DNA of 64,000 nucleotides. It comes from Caenorhabditis elegans. Lineage: Eukaryota; Nematoda; Chromadorea; Rhabditida; Rhabditidae. The translations under genes and the position numbers were made by a program. Positions 48,721-61,818 of the stretch are shown here, one piece after another; position 1 is the first letter of the stretch, and each line of letters starts with the position of its first letter. Below the pieces are notes generated by a model. It was not told the origin of the DNA and made no database searches. It saw only the letters and a program-made list of their open reading frames with translations. The DNA lies in the NCBI RefSeq assembly GCF_000002985.6, contig NC_003280.10, forward strand, positions 10,350,501-10,414,500, given 5' to 3'.

Positions 48721-51700
48721 AATCTAATTCAATTTTGTGATTTTTGTTTTCTCGTTTTTCTCATTAGGTTGTAAAATTGCTCAAGTTTTCTGTTTCATTA
48801 ATACATTTTTTTGACCTTTGAACGAGAACATCAGACCCCTACATTCCTGCAACATTGAAAATTCTATTTTTTTTGCTTCCTGCGACTTCCAACAAATGAC
48901 GTCAAAAAAGTAGGCGTTGTACTAAAAGCACACAAGCATTCGACTAATTAGATTTCTTACCTCTTTCATAGGTTAAAGATCCGGAATTCAGATTATTGTC
49001 GCGAACTCATTCGTTTAATTCTTTGTCACTGAAAACCCGATGTTTGATTTGTTTTTTGTCGTGGTTTTCGGGGGGTTCAAGGATTTTTGAATTTTTTTTC
49101 TCAAAGTCCAAAGTGGAGGCACGCGCATTTCAAGTCATTCTAGCGTGGAATATTGGAATATTATTCAAAAAAGAAATGTGGTATTTAACAGAGCAAAATC
49201 TTATAATTATCTCCCTTACAGTAATCTATCGTAATTCTTATAGCGATCACTTCGAATTATCAAGTCTGTAATTGACATTACTCGGATGCAAAAATACGGT
49301 ACCCGGTCTCGACACGATCGAGACATTTAAAAAAAAGAGAAAATGGCCTAACAACATGGCATGGAAACTATTGTACTTGTTAAAGGCACACACGTGTTTT
49401 CATTTGAAATCTCTCGATCGTCTCGAAATCGGATGCCGTATTCCCGAATCATACGTTGCAAAATTGTGCATCTGGGTTAATACGCCTATAATACGTACTT
49501 TGTTCTCAGAATTAATTGGCTTCGCTCGACATATAAATAGAATTTCAACCTAATTTAAAAATCTAATATATTGATATATCTGTTGCAGAATGGGTGGTAT
49601 TTTCTTGGTCCAATTGATAAAATATTTATGAATACTTAGTAGAATAAGGCGTCACAAAAAATTACGGGAATCTAATTATCTTCCGGGTGGCTAAAAAGCT
49701 GGTCCCATGAGATCAGTATGTAGATTTTTCTAAAATTCAATTATCAGGAAGCTTACAAAAACTGAACACCAAAAAAAAATCAAATTTGCCCTAAGCTTCT
49801 CCCCTAGACTGTTCTATTTTGGACACTCTGTAAACTTCTCCTTTAATTTCATAGCTTCTCCCACTCAGGCTTGAACTTGCAGTAAATACTTCCTCCCGCA
49901 AATAAAAAACACCTAAAGCGTTTTGGAAATAGCTTGTAGAAAGATAGAGACGACATACTCATTCACTCGAATTTAAGTTTCTTAAAGTTCGAAATTGAGG
50001 GGGAAAATGAGCAAAGTGAATGTCATCTTTAAAGGTTGTCAAATGTATAATCAAGATGTTCCGGGAAAATAAGTCCATGGCATTTGTGATCAGAAACTTT
50101 TTGTATTTCGGAGATCAGAATTTTTGTGATCACCAAGAGCTATTTTTCAATGGAGAGAAATGGTGTCTAACCGAAGTTTATTGTAAGATATCAATAAAAA
50201 ACCGACGAACATCATAGTGATCTCAACAGATCAGTATTAATCCGTGCTTGTCTGATATTTATTTTCGATTTGATCATGATCATGTGGTTATTGTAGGTGT
50301 ACGTAGGTACATAGGTACAATGCTAAAAATGCTATAAATGATATAAGTGCTATATAAAAATATTGTATAAAATTTCAAACGTCTTCTTACAGATAAAACA
50401 TCTAAAAACTATCATTGATATTGTAAAACAGAAGACTAAAAATCTAACAAGAAACTTTCCTTGATTGGATCGGTGTTGTCTGAAAATATCTAAAAATACG
50501 AAATTTCATTTCGTAATGGAATCAATTCAGTTTCTAACACTAAATTTCCACTTGACGTGATTCCTCAAACTAACTTGTTTTCCAGAAACCCAAAAATGCA
50601 TTTCAGCTGAAAAGTGTATAAAGTAAGCAGGAAATATATATTTTTTGGTATTTTCAGCCATAATTGTACATTATAAAATAATGCCTGCAATTTCAATTTG
50701 TACACATTTTGGCTGACTCAGTTATAAAATTTTATAGCCTGGAGCTTTGTACTAAATACATTTGTGTAATTTTGATTAAGTTAATATTTTCTTGGAAATT
50801 GTTTTTCTTAATCGAAAAGTTTCGCAATAAATACTAATACATAATTTTTAAAAACTTATTTTCAATATCATATAAATTTAGAACCATGGTACGACTACAG
50901 TTTGCATTTTACGTTCTTTGAACAATTCAGTAATAGTTCTGCAGAAAATTTTTATTAATTTGTACGAATTTTTTGAATCAAAAAAATTGTTCAAAAAATA
51001 GAATACTAAAATCACAGTTTTTCACTGAATTTCACCGAAAACTGTGTTGTTTTTTTTTTCAATAATTAAGAACTATACCAATTTCAGATTTCCAATTGTA
51101 TAGGTCAATTTTTCATTCACCACTTTTCCCTCAAAAAATTTCAATTAATAGCTTCAAAAGTTGCTCAACCTCCTTAATATCTACTGACACCATAAATCAC
51201 TATCTAATTTTTCATATTTTGAAATGCAGCCTTTGTTGGTGTTTACAAGTTTACCAGAGTTTTCAAAGGTGGTCTTTAAGGATACGCGAATGAAAAAGAA
51301 ACATGTTGCATTGCGTACACTACACACACTTCAACGACCAATCAGTTGCCTATAGTTCATAAATCTAGGAAAATATCATGACAAACACAAAAGCTTCTTG
51401 ATGTTTGAGAATATTCGGTCTTATTAAAATTTGTGTAGGTTGGTGCATTCTTGTTTGTTGATTTTTGAAGAAGAAACAACACATCACAACTGGTGCAACC
51501 ATTAATGAAAGTTAATGAGATCTGCAAAAATTGTGGAGCTACAAAAGTCACAGTTTCGATTCAAAGTACCGTATCTTCTCTTATAGTGTGACAATTTTTA
51601 ATTGGAAAAACGACAACTGATAGTGAGATATAATCTGTCAAAGTTGAAGAATGATGTGCAACGGTAATATACAGTAACTGTCAAGATAGATCCCGCTTGT

Positions 51701-54700
51701 TGCAATCTAAAAGTGGAAATTGCAAAACAATTTCAAGAAACTAGTGTATTTTTCAAGCGAAAAAACCTGTAATCAAAGCTCAATAGTAGGACACTTTTTT
51801 CAAAGAACAATTTTCTTGCCGCTTCCTTTCCGTCTCATTTCCATCTAAAAATACTTGGCTCAGGTTTCAAGCAACTACGTCGTCATTAGATTTACGACAT
51901 TTTTTGAAAACTTTGTACCAATGACATCTGCCATATTCTTTCTATTTATGCTTCCAAAATGTAACATGAAAAAGTCAGATCTGAAAATAGATGTTGAATA
52001 TCTTTTCCCCAATTTCTCCAAAAAAAGATGCAACATTTCCGAAATGCCGGCCATTTTCAAAAGTGATGTTCAATTATCTCCAGCATAGAAGCAAAACTTG
52101 CACCAATAGTTTGAAATGATGATAGAAATGATGACGGGATGAACGGACAAAATGCAGTTTGGAAGGATTTTTAGTTGTACTATTGTCAAAATTATTAATT
52201 CATAGAAGCTTAGGCTTTGTTCCAGTATTGTTTAACTTCGTGGCTATGGGTCGTCCAAGTAGTTCTCTAGAAACATCTAAGTTATAAGTGAGTTCAGCAT
52301 GCCAAATAACCTGCGATACTCGAATTACCGAACAGGCTCGGAATTAAAAAAGGGCCAATACAAAATTTTTGCGCACATAGTCTTAAACGTTTCATGTGAA
52401 GTTTCAAATGCCCACATCAAATTTTTAAAACATTTTGAGCTTATATAACAAATTCCCCTAAAACATTATTCCATTTTTCCATGCAATTTGAATCCCTATC
52501 AAATTTCCAAAACTTTCCTGTTTTCTCTGATACTGCAACGCATTTATTTCCTAATTCTCAATCCAACCATCTCGTATTCCGAAATAACTACAGTCTGATA
52601 TCATTTCCCATCGCCCTTTTCTTTTATCAACCATCATCATTAAACTTTCCCTGTCAGTGAGCACGCAATTTTTCAAGTTTGATCATTTGTTGTTTGATTT
52701 GATTCCCTTGTTTTTTGTTGAAACCACCTCCGTGATTGGATTCTTATCAGCATCGCCTTATCTCTGAAACTCTGTGACGCTGTTCTTTGCTATGAAATGA
52801 TCTATTATTTCTCTGAAAAAAATGTGCTAGGATGTACATGTTTTGCGCTGTCACGGCCGGTTTTCAATCTATGCTCCGTTCTCCATCCCATTCATTCCTT
52901 TTAAATCAGGATTAGTGACATCTAAAGTTCTGATTCTTGTTCTAAAGTGATATATACCTCCCATGTGTCATTTAATCCCAGATGTTTGTTTCAGGTATTT
53001 CGAGATTTGTGTAAAAGTTCGTTAGATCTGAAATGACATCCAATTCAATAAGTTTAGTGTTTCCAAGGCATCAATTAAAAGGATTTATTTCCATATGGAT
53101 TATCCAAGATTTAGAAACATGTTTTTAGTTTGCGCGAGGTCTGACGTATACAGTACGTAAAAATGGTATTGAATATTTTTACGGAAAAATTGGCCAGCTT
53201 CATAGTTGCCGAAGTTGTCAAATCCCAAAATTTTAGGCAACCAATTACAAAAAATATATGATTTCCTTACTATTAGGCATCCTACGGTGTCTTATTTTCA
53301 TTTTCTCAAGCTTTGGCCTCACTTGAAAATTCATAGACACAGATTTTCCGGCCTCGTTCTGGAACTCATTATCAAAGCCCTAACGACTCCTGTTATTTGT
53401 CTGAACATATTTCCTTATAGCCTGATGAAAATATCCTACCGACATTCAAAAAGTCATACGAAGAAAATAATTGAAAACTAATTCGATTTTTGTTTTTCAA
53501 AATATGGAAAGTAATGCAATTCCTAGCTGTAATCAGAGTAGTGCGCTTTTCGGATGTAGTTCTAAAATCAAAGTTTTTCTTGACAACCTGAAACATAAAT
53601 TTTCAATGATTTATTTAATAGAAATAATTTAGAACAATTAATACATGTCCTTAGGCATTATGAGGCACAATTTCTTGACAACCATCAAAATTAAAATATT
53701 ACTCTACAAAGTCTTTATTTGGCATCCGCTACGAATCATTTGCCATACTATCATTTTTATTTCACTTTATATTTTAGGTGCAGGTGGTTTAGATCCTTCA
53801 GTGTGGTTTGGTACGAGTGTTGCTACCTGCAAAAATAATCATGTCCAACTATTTATTTCATAGGATTCGGCCATTTCAAAAGTTTTCCTTAATTATAAAG
53901 TTTTCATGGTTGGTACGTACGTCTTCAGTTAAACGCGCCAGACCGACTACTCGCCTACCTACCGCCTTTTCCTCTGCAATTTAACGTTAAATTATGTTCA
54001 GACGAACTATTTTCCATCAACTTTCTAGACATGCCGATTGTTTACTTGAAATTTCAGATAAAATACAAATAAAACATTTTTGTATCTGCAGACATACTTC
54101 TCCTCCAATGATGCTTTAAGCGTTTTCAGCTTCAAAATTAAGCATAAACTACACAATATTAGAAGCCCAGCTGAAAAACTTGAAATAATTATTTCTGTTT
54201 CAACCGATTTCAGGTTGAATATTTGAAATTCAAAATCATAATTCAAATTCACCTGCCCTCTTCAAATTTGTTTCAATATTGAACCCACTTTCGCAGCATT
54301 GACGCAAAACTTGATTTCATTTATTTACTTTTCTGAATATAAGATTGGAAATCAAATCCCACTTTACTATGAATATTCATATATTTGATCTTTTGAATTC
54401 AAATTTGTTTGTAAAATACAATTACGACTATAACTAGCACAAACAACTACTGTTTATCGGAGCAAGTTTCTGGTTTTTCTGATCTTGTACTTTTTAGAAT
54501 GTGCGACCGCAATCAAGTACCCGTGCCCCAAAATAGGATCCGCCCAAATTTTGGTTGCTTCCCGTTTTTCAACCCAATTTCTATTCTCTTAAGGAAAAGT
54601 GGTGGGGGATTTTCTAAAAATTTATTTCTCTCACTTTAAATTCATAAACTAAATTTCCGAAACTACAATTTAAACAATTTGTAAAACAAACAAACGCTAG

Positions 54701-57700
54701 AGAATATAAGAATTCAAGTAATTTTACCGGAAAAAAATCGCTAGGGAAAATTATATTGTCTAGGCTGATACGAATACTAAAGTTTTTTTTTGGAATTTTG
54801 AGTGGGATGCTTCAGTTATTTAGTAGTCAACCTTAGACGTCTCTGTAGACCAATTATGTATATTTATCAAAACAATTGTGACATCACTGATCAACGTAAT
54901 AGGACTAATATTCTGTAGGCGTGCTTATATGTACTAGAAACAACTTGAACAGCATTACTTTTGCTCATTGTGCAATAATTTTGTCATCTCCTTTGGTTGT
55001 TGAGGTGTAATCTCGTAAACCTAGATCTTGTAAGTTCATAGCCTACAAAAATTTAACGTCACAAGAACCTTTATGGATATTGATCAACTCTTGTTCAGAA
55101 ATCAGTCTACCAAGATAATGGAAATGATTCGTGGTGTATGTTTGCACAAACTCCAGATTAATTTACATGTAGGCTATAGCTTCATAATTCTTTGAAATAC
55201 CGTATTTGGTATTATTTTCATTTTTACATTACCGCAGTCATATCAGGAAAATGGTGGTTGGTACAAAGTATGATTTGAATCATGAGCTTTAAACACAGTT
55301 TATGTGGTCATTTTTGATAAAACAGAGAACTATTCATAGTTTATTGCCTCCTGTCGTTTTTCTTACATCATGTGTTGCTGAATTAGTATTGTCCACCATG
55401 TTAGTGTCAACTTCTTAAACAGGATTTCCGAAGTTTCGCCCAAATTCTAAAGCCCTCGACACTCGCTCATGAAAGTCTTTAAAAAAATCTTGTTGACTTT
55501 TTATAAACGTTTTTTTTTCTGGGTAGAACTTTTATATTAAGTGTTTGTTTGTATCTAAAAGATACAAAGTCTTGCAAAAAATAGAAATCAGAGACGTTTC
55601 TAAATCGAAAGATTTCCACACACCACACACGCATACGGCACAAAACACACCACTCGCATAGTATTCGATTCCATTTCTGCTAACTTCTGACTTCTGAACG
55701 AAAGAATGTACAAATCAGAAACAATCAATCAAAAAAGTAGTTTGATCAATTTGACGACCTTCAGAAATGTTTCTATAGTTTTCCGATTGATAAATACAGA
55801 AAAGAGTAAATATCAATATTATCAGCTTGCCACTTTTTTGGTGTATCCCCCTAGATCTTCGTTATACTATCTTTTCCCAGCATCTTATTCCAAACCAATC
55901 AAATAAAGAAAGCGTAGGAGCAGTATAATGAACACCCACAAAGGAGGTTCAGTCATTATTTTCAAAACATTATCATCATGTCGTTTGACTACAAATTGAC
56001 AACGGACGCCATCCTTTTGAAAAGAGTGAGCAGTCACTACTCTTTTCACCATTGAGAAACTAATCCATTTGCATGCAAATGAGACCGCGAACGAGGGGAA
56101 CGCGTAAAGTGGAAAATCGTACTAGTCGGGCTAAAAACTTTTTTTTAAAATGTTTTGACAAGTGACCCTTTAGTTAGTTATTTTGTCTTGTGAGAGCATG
56201 GCGTCACATGTGACCCTGGAACTTGGTGACTCCCTCTAATAGTAGTGCACCATTTTCTCATTTGATATCTGAGTTTTTTGAATTCATAACTTCACTCATA
56301 GTTTGCAGCATCCAAGATTTATGTACAATTTACTTCTTAAATCTCAATTTTTGCAAATGTAAATACATCCCATTTCGTGCAGTGAACTATGATCAAGAGT
56401 GCACTATGGTCGTCAATTTTGCAAACATAATCTTTTAAAAGTTGTCTGTTTTTCTTGAATCTAATAATAGTCTACTAGCTAGTCTAGCAATTTCTGCTGA
56501 TTCACTTAAAATTGTAACAAAAAAATGACTGAAACGTCTGCTGGCTTTAACGTCATCTTGACTAGACGTTTTAGGGGAAAACCGGCAATTTAAAGTGACA
56601 TAGAAGACGATTCAGATTAATATTTGAGAGTTGTAGGATTCAGATTGTTGACTTGGTTACAAATATAATCTTTGTGCTATTTTTAACAGAGAGAAGATAC
56701 AAAAAAAATGAATGTAAAAAATACAAAATTAATTATATTGAGAGCTACAAAAATGTGCATTTTTGACAATGGTGCAATAGAGAGGGAGGTTTTTTTTTAA
56801 CTTTTCGAATTTATTTTTTAATCAGAAAACTATATATTTTAAATGATTGTTAGAAACCTTGTTGTGAAGGTGTAAAGTAAACTTTGAACATTTTTCAGGA
56901 CAACAATGAAGCTCGTGAAAAATTTGTGAATGCCGCGCTGGACATGACGTAAAACGCGAAACAACTTACTAATAAATTTATGCGCCTTTAAAAGGAAGTC
57001 CAAATTTTTCCGAAGGCACTGTCTGCGGCAACCTACCCGGATTTGTGAAATTATTTCCAGTACGCCGGTATTATCTAGATATTATCTAGATATTCTCTAG
57101 ATTTGAATTTTTAATGAGTGGATAATAACATGATACATAATAATTGAAGCACTCTCTACTTTCTTCAATTCTTCCTTAACCGTACATATCAGAAGATTAC
57201 TTCATATCCCCAGTGATTTGCACTCCTTCACAAGACAGTTGTATTTTATACCGTCATTCTACGTTTACAAAATCATATTATTTTGTATGATTATGATAAT
57301 ATATTTGAGATAGCATCACGCATCCTCCTTCTAATCAAAATAGACAAGTCCTAAATTTATCCTCAAAATCCGATGTTTCCAGGTGGTCGGCGCAACGGGC
57401 TTATCTCTTGTTGTTCCCTGTTCAAAATTCTTCTAATCATGATTCTCGCAGTGTTTTCTTCCGGTTTTCTTTTTGTTAAAATTGAGAGTCGAAACTACAA
57501 ATTTAAACTTTCATTCATCAATTTTCTTCGGTGAGCAAACTTTACGACTTTTTGAAAATATACAACCAGACTCCAAATATCATGAAAAGTTTCAAACAAC
57601 ATTTTAAGACTGGCAGGTGAAAATGTTGAAATGACCTACCTAGGAGAAAATGTTCCAGGAGTTTGTTTTTCATTCCTTTGTACAAAGTACGGGCGGTTTC

Positions 57701-58916
57701 TATCAAATATTTTCAAACTTTTCCAATATTTTTGGTACATCTACTTTTGATCATTCTGTTTAATGTCATCATTTCATTTTTTTTTGATGACTAAATGTCT
57801 CATGGGTGGTCAAAGAGCAAGCTTTTAAGAATTTTACTCTTAGGAATTTGTATTTTGGGAAAAGACGAATATTTAAATTTAAAAAAAGATCTACGCGTAC
57901 TCTAGCAGGCACGGCAGGCATATCAATGCCTACCTAGATGGCTTACAGTCAAGCGCAGTTATTGCCTTCCTTGCACTGTGTGATGTGCGTATTACAAAAA
58001 AAGATATTATTAAAGGTGCTTCAATTAAAATTTTAAGACTGAAATATTTCCTTATCAGCCTAATCCAAAGCCTGTAAAAATTTTAAAAATCCTTTTGCTT
58101 CCCTAGCAACCTGCATTTTTTTCTAAATTTCAAAACCTTATTTTCAAGTGGACATGTTTTTGAATAATGTAACTATACAACTTTGATTTATTCATTTTCA
58201 ACATTTGGTCCTTGTCTCAAGTGGTGTTGAAATGGGTGTTGAGATCTTCTCCTGACGTGTCTCATGATTTACAAGCTCAGGTGACCCAATTCAAGTGCTT
58301 CTAATAATAGGGTTTGGAGGTATGATTTTACTCGGAATCGTTATCAAAACGACGTGGCGGAACACGAAAGTGGTTGTTGTTTTGGTGGAGATGTTTGTGT
58401 CACGACATCAGTTTAATTGGAAACTTGTATGATATGTAAGTAGGTACGTAATCCTGTTCCATGCCTGCCTATATGTGCTAATGATAAATTGTGAAATTAA
58501 ATACCTAGGAATTAGGCTCCAATGAAGGCAAAGAAACTGAGATTTTTTCCGCATGGGACCTCAAGTTTCAAGTTTAAAAGTGTGTGATAAACATAGGATA
58601 CAATTAAACTGCACAGATTATTTGTGCTCGGAGGATTTAGACTTGATCGTACAAGCGGAAATAAACTTTAGGTTAAATCATTTTCGAGTTCAGAAGAAGA
58701 TCAGTCAAAACATGCAATTGATAATTTCTGATCACTTTCTTATAACTGATGTACATTGAAGTAAACAACTTCGAAATGCTCTCGAAAAGAGGCTCTTGAT
58801 ACATTGATGGTACTGATTAGATTAGTCGCATCCCAGCTTCGATGTAGGCATAAAATGGTTTAAATTTGTGGTTAATATCTGTACCTACCCCCCTCTATCT
58901 GAAATGTTAAAGTACA
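48721..58916. other. AT-rich region without convincing genes
   Basis: About 10 kb. The 3' end of the RNase H-like gene lies near 48721-48810. A foldback repeat copy is at about 49294-49446 and a partial one near 51567-51700. Short open frames throughout have no splice partners and AT-driven composition. Three copies of an 11-base unit (ATTATCTAGAT) lie at about 57070-57102. I see no RNA gene. Confidence 0.45.
49294..49446. repeat. foldback repeat copy
   Basis: It begins ATACGGTACCCGGTCTCGAC and ends with GTCTCGAAATCGGATGCCGT, with TTGTTAAAGGCACACACGTG between. It belongs to the same family as the copies at 36620, 40340, 46578 and 47440. Confidence 0.6.
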
Positions 58917-59314
58917 TACCGTATTTCTTCTATTAATATGGCTGCAATACTATTTTTCGATGGTCTTCCCGCTGGCAATACTAATAGGGAGTGCAAGACT
59001 AATAGGGAGTGCAATATTAATTTTCCGAACATTTTTCTGACTTTGAGCTTACTATTTTTTCTGAAAAAACTAGTTTCTTACGTAAAAATTCAGAAAATTT
59101 GATTGTAATTGCAACAAAAAGGTACAATAACTTCAATTTCATAGAAATTTTACCAATAATTGTTGCAAAATAGGCGAAAAATGTTGTTAAAATCTCAAAA
59201 TTAGTGAGGTGGGTTTGTACCAAAAAAAAGTAGACGCAAAACTATTAGGGAGTGCAACACTAATAGGGAGTGCAAGTCTAATAGGGAGGCCATACTAATA
59301 GAAGAAATATGGTA
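58917..59314. mobile_element. foldback MITE with internal TAATAGGGAGTGCAA repeats
   Basis: The ends are inverted: TACCGTATTTCTTCTATTAA at the left and TTAATAG-type sequence ATAGAAGAAATATGGTA at the right, flanked by TA. CTAATAGGGAGTGCAA occurs twice near the left end and three times near the right end, in head-to-tail arrays. No transposase frame is present. Tc/mariner-type TA targeting is plausible. Confidence 0.75.
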
Positions 59315-61094
59315 TTCTGAAACATTTTTCCACCTGCCCGTCGCCCAATTGTCCAATTTTCTAACCGACACATTATATCAAAAAGACCAAAATTTCAATT
59401 TCACACTTGATCGGTCTATATTCCCTGAAAAACCAATTTGTGTCTCACACATACACACAATCAACTATCCAATCACGTCAAAAGCCGAACCCCCTAATTT
59501 TTTGTTTAGTAACTTGTCCTTTTAAAGCGTAGAAACAAGGTTGTACTTTCAACTGAGAGCGGTTCAATAATTGATGTCTTTGTTAGGAGAAAAATTATAA
59601 TATCTATCAGGAAAGATCTAAGAGGTTAAAGAAATGTTCGCTCTTTTTGAATACTGCAAAAGTTCAAAGTAGTTTAAATTATTTGAAAATTTAGACAAAG
59701 ATCTAAGTTGCACACCTGTGCTCCTGCAAGAAATCTGCCAAAAACACAATGCGATCTTTGTAATTTTCAAAAATTTCTAGATCACTGCATAGTAAATGTT
59801 TCACCTGTCACATAACATATCCAGTTGCTCAATTCAGCTGTAAATGTTTAAACTTCCAGAAATATTTGAAATCAAATCAAATTAATTTTATAGTAATATA
59901 ATACAAATGACGACATTCACAAGTCAATTACTCCAAGTTCAGACTGAAACTGCATCATTTTTTTGTTGTTTTTCGTTGGCGATGTCGATGACAAATTGGC
60001 AGATTGTAGGGTAGTTCTGAGCTATTACATCAGAAGAGAATACATGACCTGGTCAGAATAATTCTTTGATTGTTTACTAGAGTTGACTCGATTTTGATTA
60101 GTAAATCTTTTGATCTTGAGAATTTGACATTTGAAATTTGGAATCCAAATTCACAAGGGTAATCTTATAAGATCCTTGTTGTTTTTAAAAACGTGATCCA
60201 ACGAAATTCATAAAGGTTGATCCAGGATTAAACAATTCTGTGTGTTATGGTTTGTCAAAAATCACACCATATATTCCAGACAAATTTTGAAAAAAGTAAA
60301 TTGTCTTTAAAATTCCAAAAATGTTGAACTAAAATTTATCCAAGTCTGAGCCAAAATTTAGGAAAATCCTGTCTACAGTGAAATTTCCAAGAAAGTGCAT
60401 ACAATGGAAAATTTTAAATCAAACTGGGTACCTCAGAAGAGTTTGGTAACACTTTCAGCTTTCTGGGATTAAATTGGCCTAGGGTTCAAAACGGCTGCCT
60501 GTCTGACCTTAAGGCGAACTCCGCCTGCCTCGTGCTTCTAACCACACTTTCTGACAACTTTTGAAATTTTTGAACTCATGTCAAAATTCAGAACAGAAGC
60601 AAGAATCCGGCGGGAGGCAGGGAGGATTTAGGCAGGCGTCAAGGTTACCTGAACCTTCTAATATATGTATTGTGTAAGTGAGAAACTCTTCGACCAGGAC
60701 TAAACTTGCAAAGTATCCTGAATGGATAATCTCGCCTATCCCCTTAAATTTGGTACATCTCAACTACGTAGAGAACTTAAGCGAGCTCTGATTTTTTTAA
60801 AGTATTAGATGTAGTTACTTCGAGGAAATCCGTTTCAAAATAAGTTCTAAAATCTCTTCATCCTGCTTCTCCTTCCATCTGCTCATTAAATCCTTTTCCT
60901 GTACGGAGCAACATTCTCTATTCATTCATTGTCCCTCCACCCTTCTTCCTTCGTCGAGAAGTAGGAGGCGGAGTCGGGCTCGAAATTAGCCCCGCCCCTC
61001 TTCACCTCACTCAAGAGAGTCGTGTGTGTATATATGCCTGCCTATAAAACAAGTTGATTCAGGCACGCCTTCACAACTATTCCCCTTTCATAAA
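59315..61094. other. intergenic region before the peptide gene
   Basis: About 1.8 kb, AT-rich, no coding exon seen. Near 60930-61010 it becomes GC-richer (GGAGGCGGAGTCGGGCTCG, CCCCGCCCCTC), a likely promoter-proximal element of the peptide gene. A TATAAAA is at 61043-61049. Confidence 0.5.
61043..61049 (+). promoter_or_regulatory. TATA box of the peptide gene
   Basis: TATAAAA lies 46 bases before the start codon at 61095 in a locally GC-richer setting. This would place the cap site at about 61073 and give a leader of about 20 bases. Clear TATA boxes suit strongly or cell-specifically expressed small genes. Confidence 0.5.
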
Positions 61095-61818
61095 ATGCTC
61101 AGTTCAACAGTGGTACTTGCTGCTCTTCTGATTTTGGCAATTGTTGGACTAATTCAGAGTCAACCTATACAAGGTGAGTCTTCTTTTTTTTTGTTTTACA
61201 AGCTTTGAGACCTATAGAAGTTTCGAGCTACAATTCAGTTTTCTGAAAATTCTGAGAAATAGTGCTGAGGCTTAAATTTCTAAACATCTAAATAGTCTTA
61301 CTTTAAGCCTAAAGCTTTTTTCGAATATTGTAAGAACTTACTATACATATTTATAGGACTATACATATTTTATAATTTTTGCTCAACTTGGTAGTTGAAC
61401 AAAAATTTTGTAGTTTCTTAAAAACTATTGTACCTTTCTGCTTTGAATTCCCTTTACTTTGTGTCTATCCATTTGATCTCCAAATACGTGGAAATTTGAT
61501 TATCGAGGTTTGTGATGAGATACGTTTTTTTTTCTGAATCTGGTCGCACTGTAAAAGCGGTGTGAGGTCACACAAATTATTTTTCCAGGCTATGTGGAGA
61601 TCAAACAAACTTAATCTTATGATATCATGCTCTAAGTCAGTTAAACTGTACATTTTTCACTAAATTTTTTTCCAGATAATAACCTATATGGCTTCAATGA
61701 GCTAGAAGACGCCGAGGCTCCATACCTGATGAATCTTTTAAAACGAACAGCCGTCTTCTTCCCAAATGGTAACCACGACAAAATGATCAAGGCGATTCTG
61801 AAGTCTCGACGATACTGA
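61095..61818 (+). CDS. small secreted peptide precursor, putative neuropeptide
   Basis: Exons 61095-61173 and 61676-61818 join in frame to 73 residues. Residues 1-22 are a strong signal peptide (MLSSTVVLAALLILAIVGLI, then QS). A short acidic spacer (NELEDAEAPYL) leads to a dibasic Lys-Arg at 49-50. The last 23 residues, TAVFFPNGNHDKMIKAILKS plus RRY, could be a released peptide; Arg-Arg at 71-72 offers another cut. There is no cysteine and no C-terminal Gly, so neither disulfides nor amidation are expected. I cannot assign it to a named nlp, flp or ins gene. The exon structure (signal peptide exon, then peptide exon) is typical of nematode neuropeptide genes. Confidence 0.75.
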
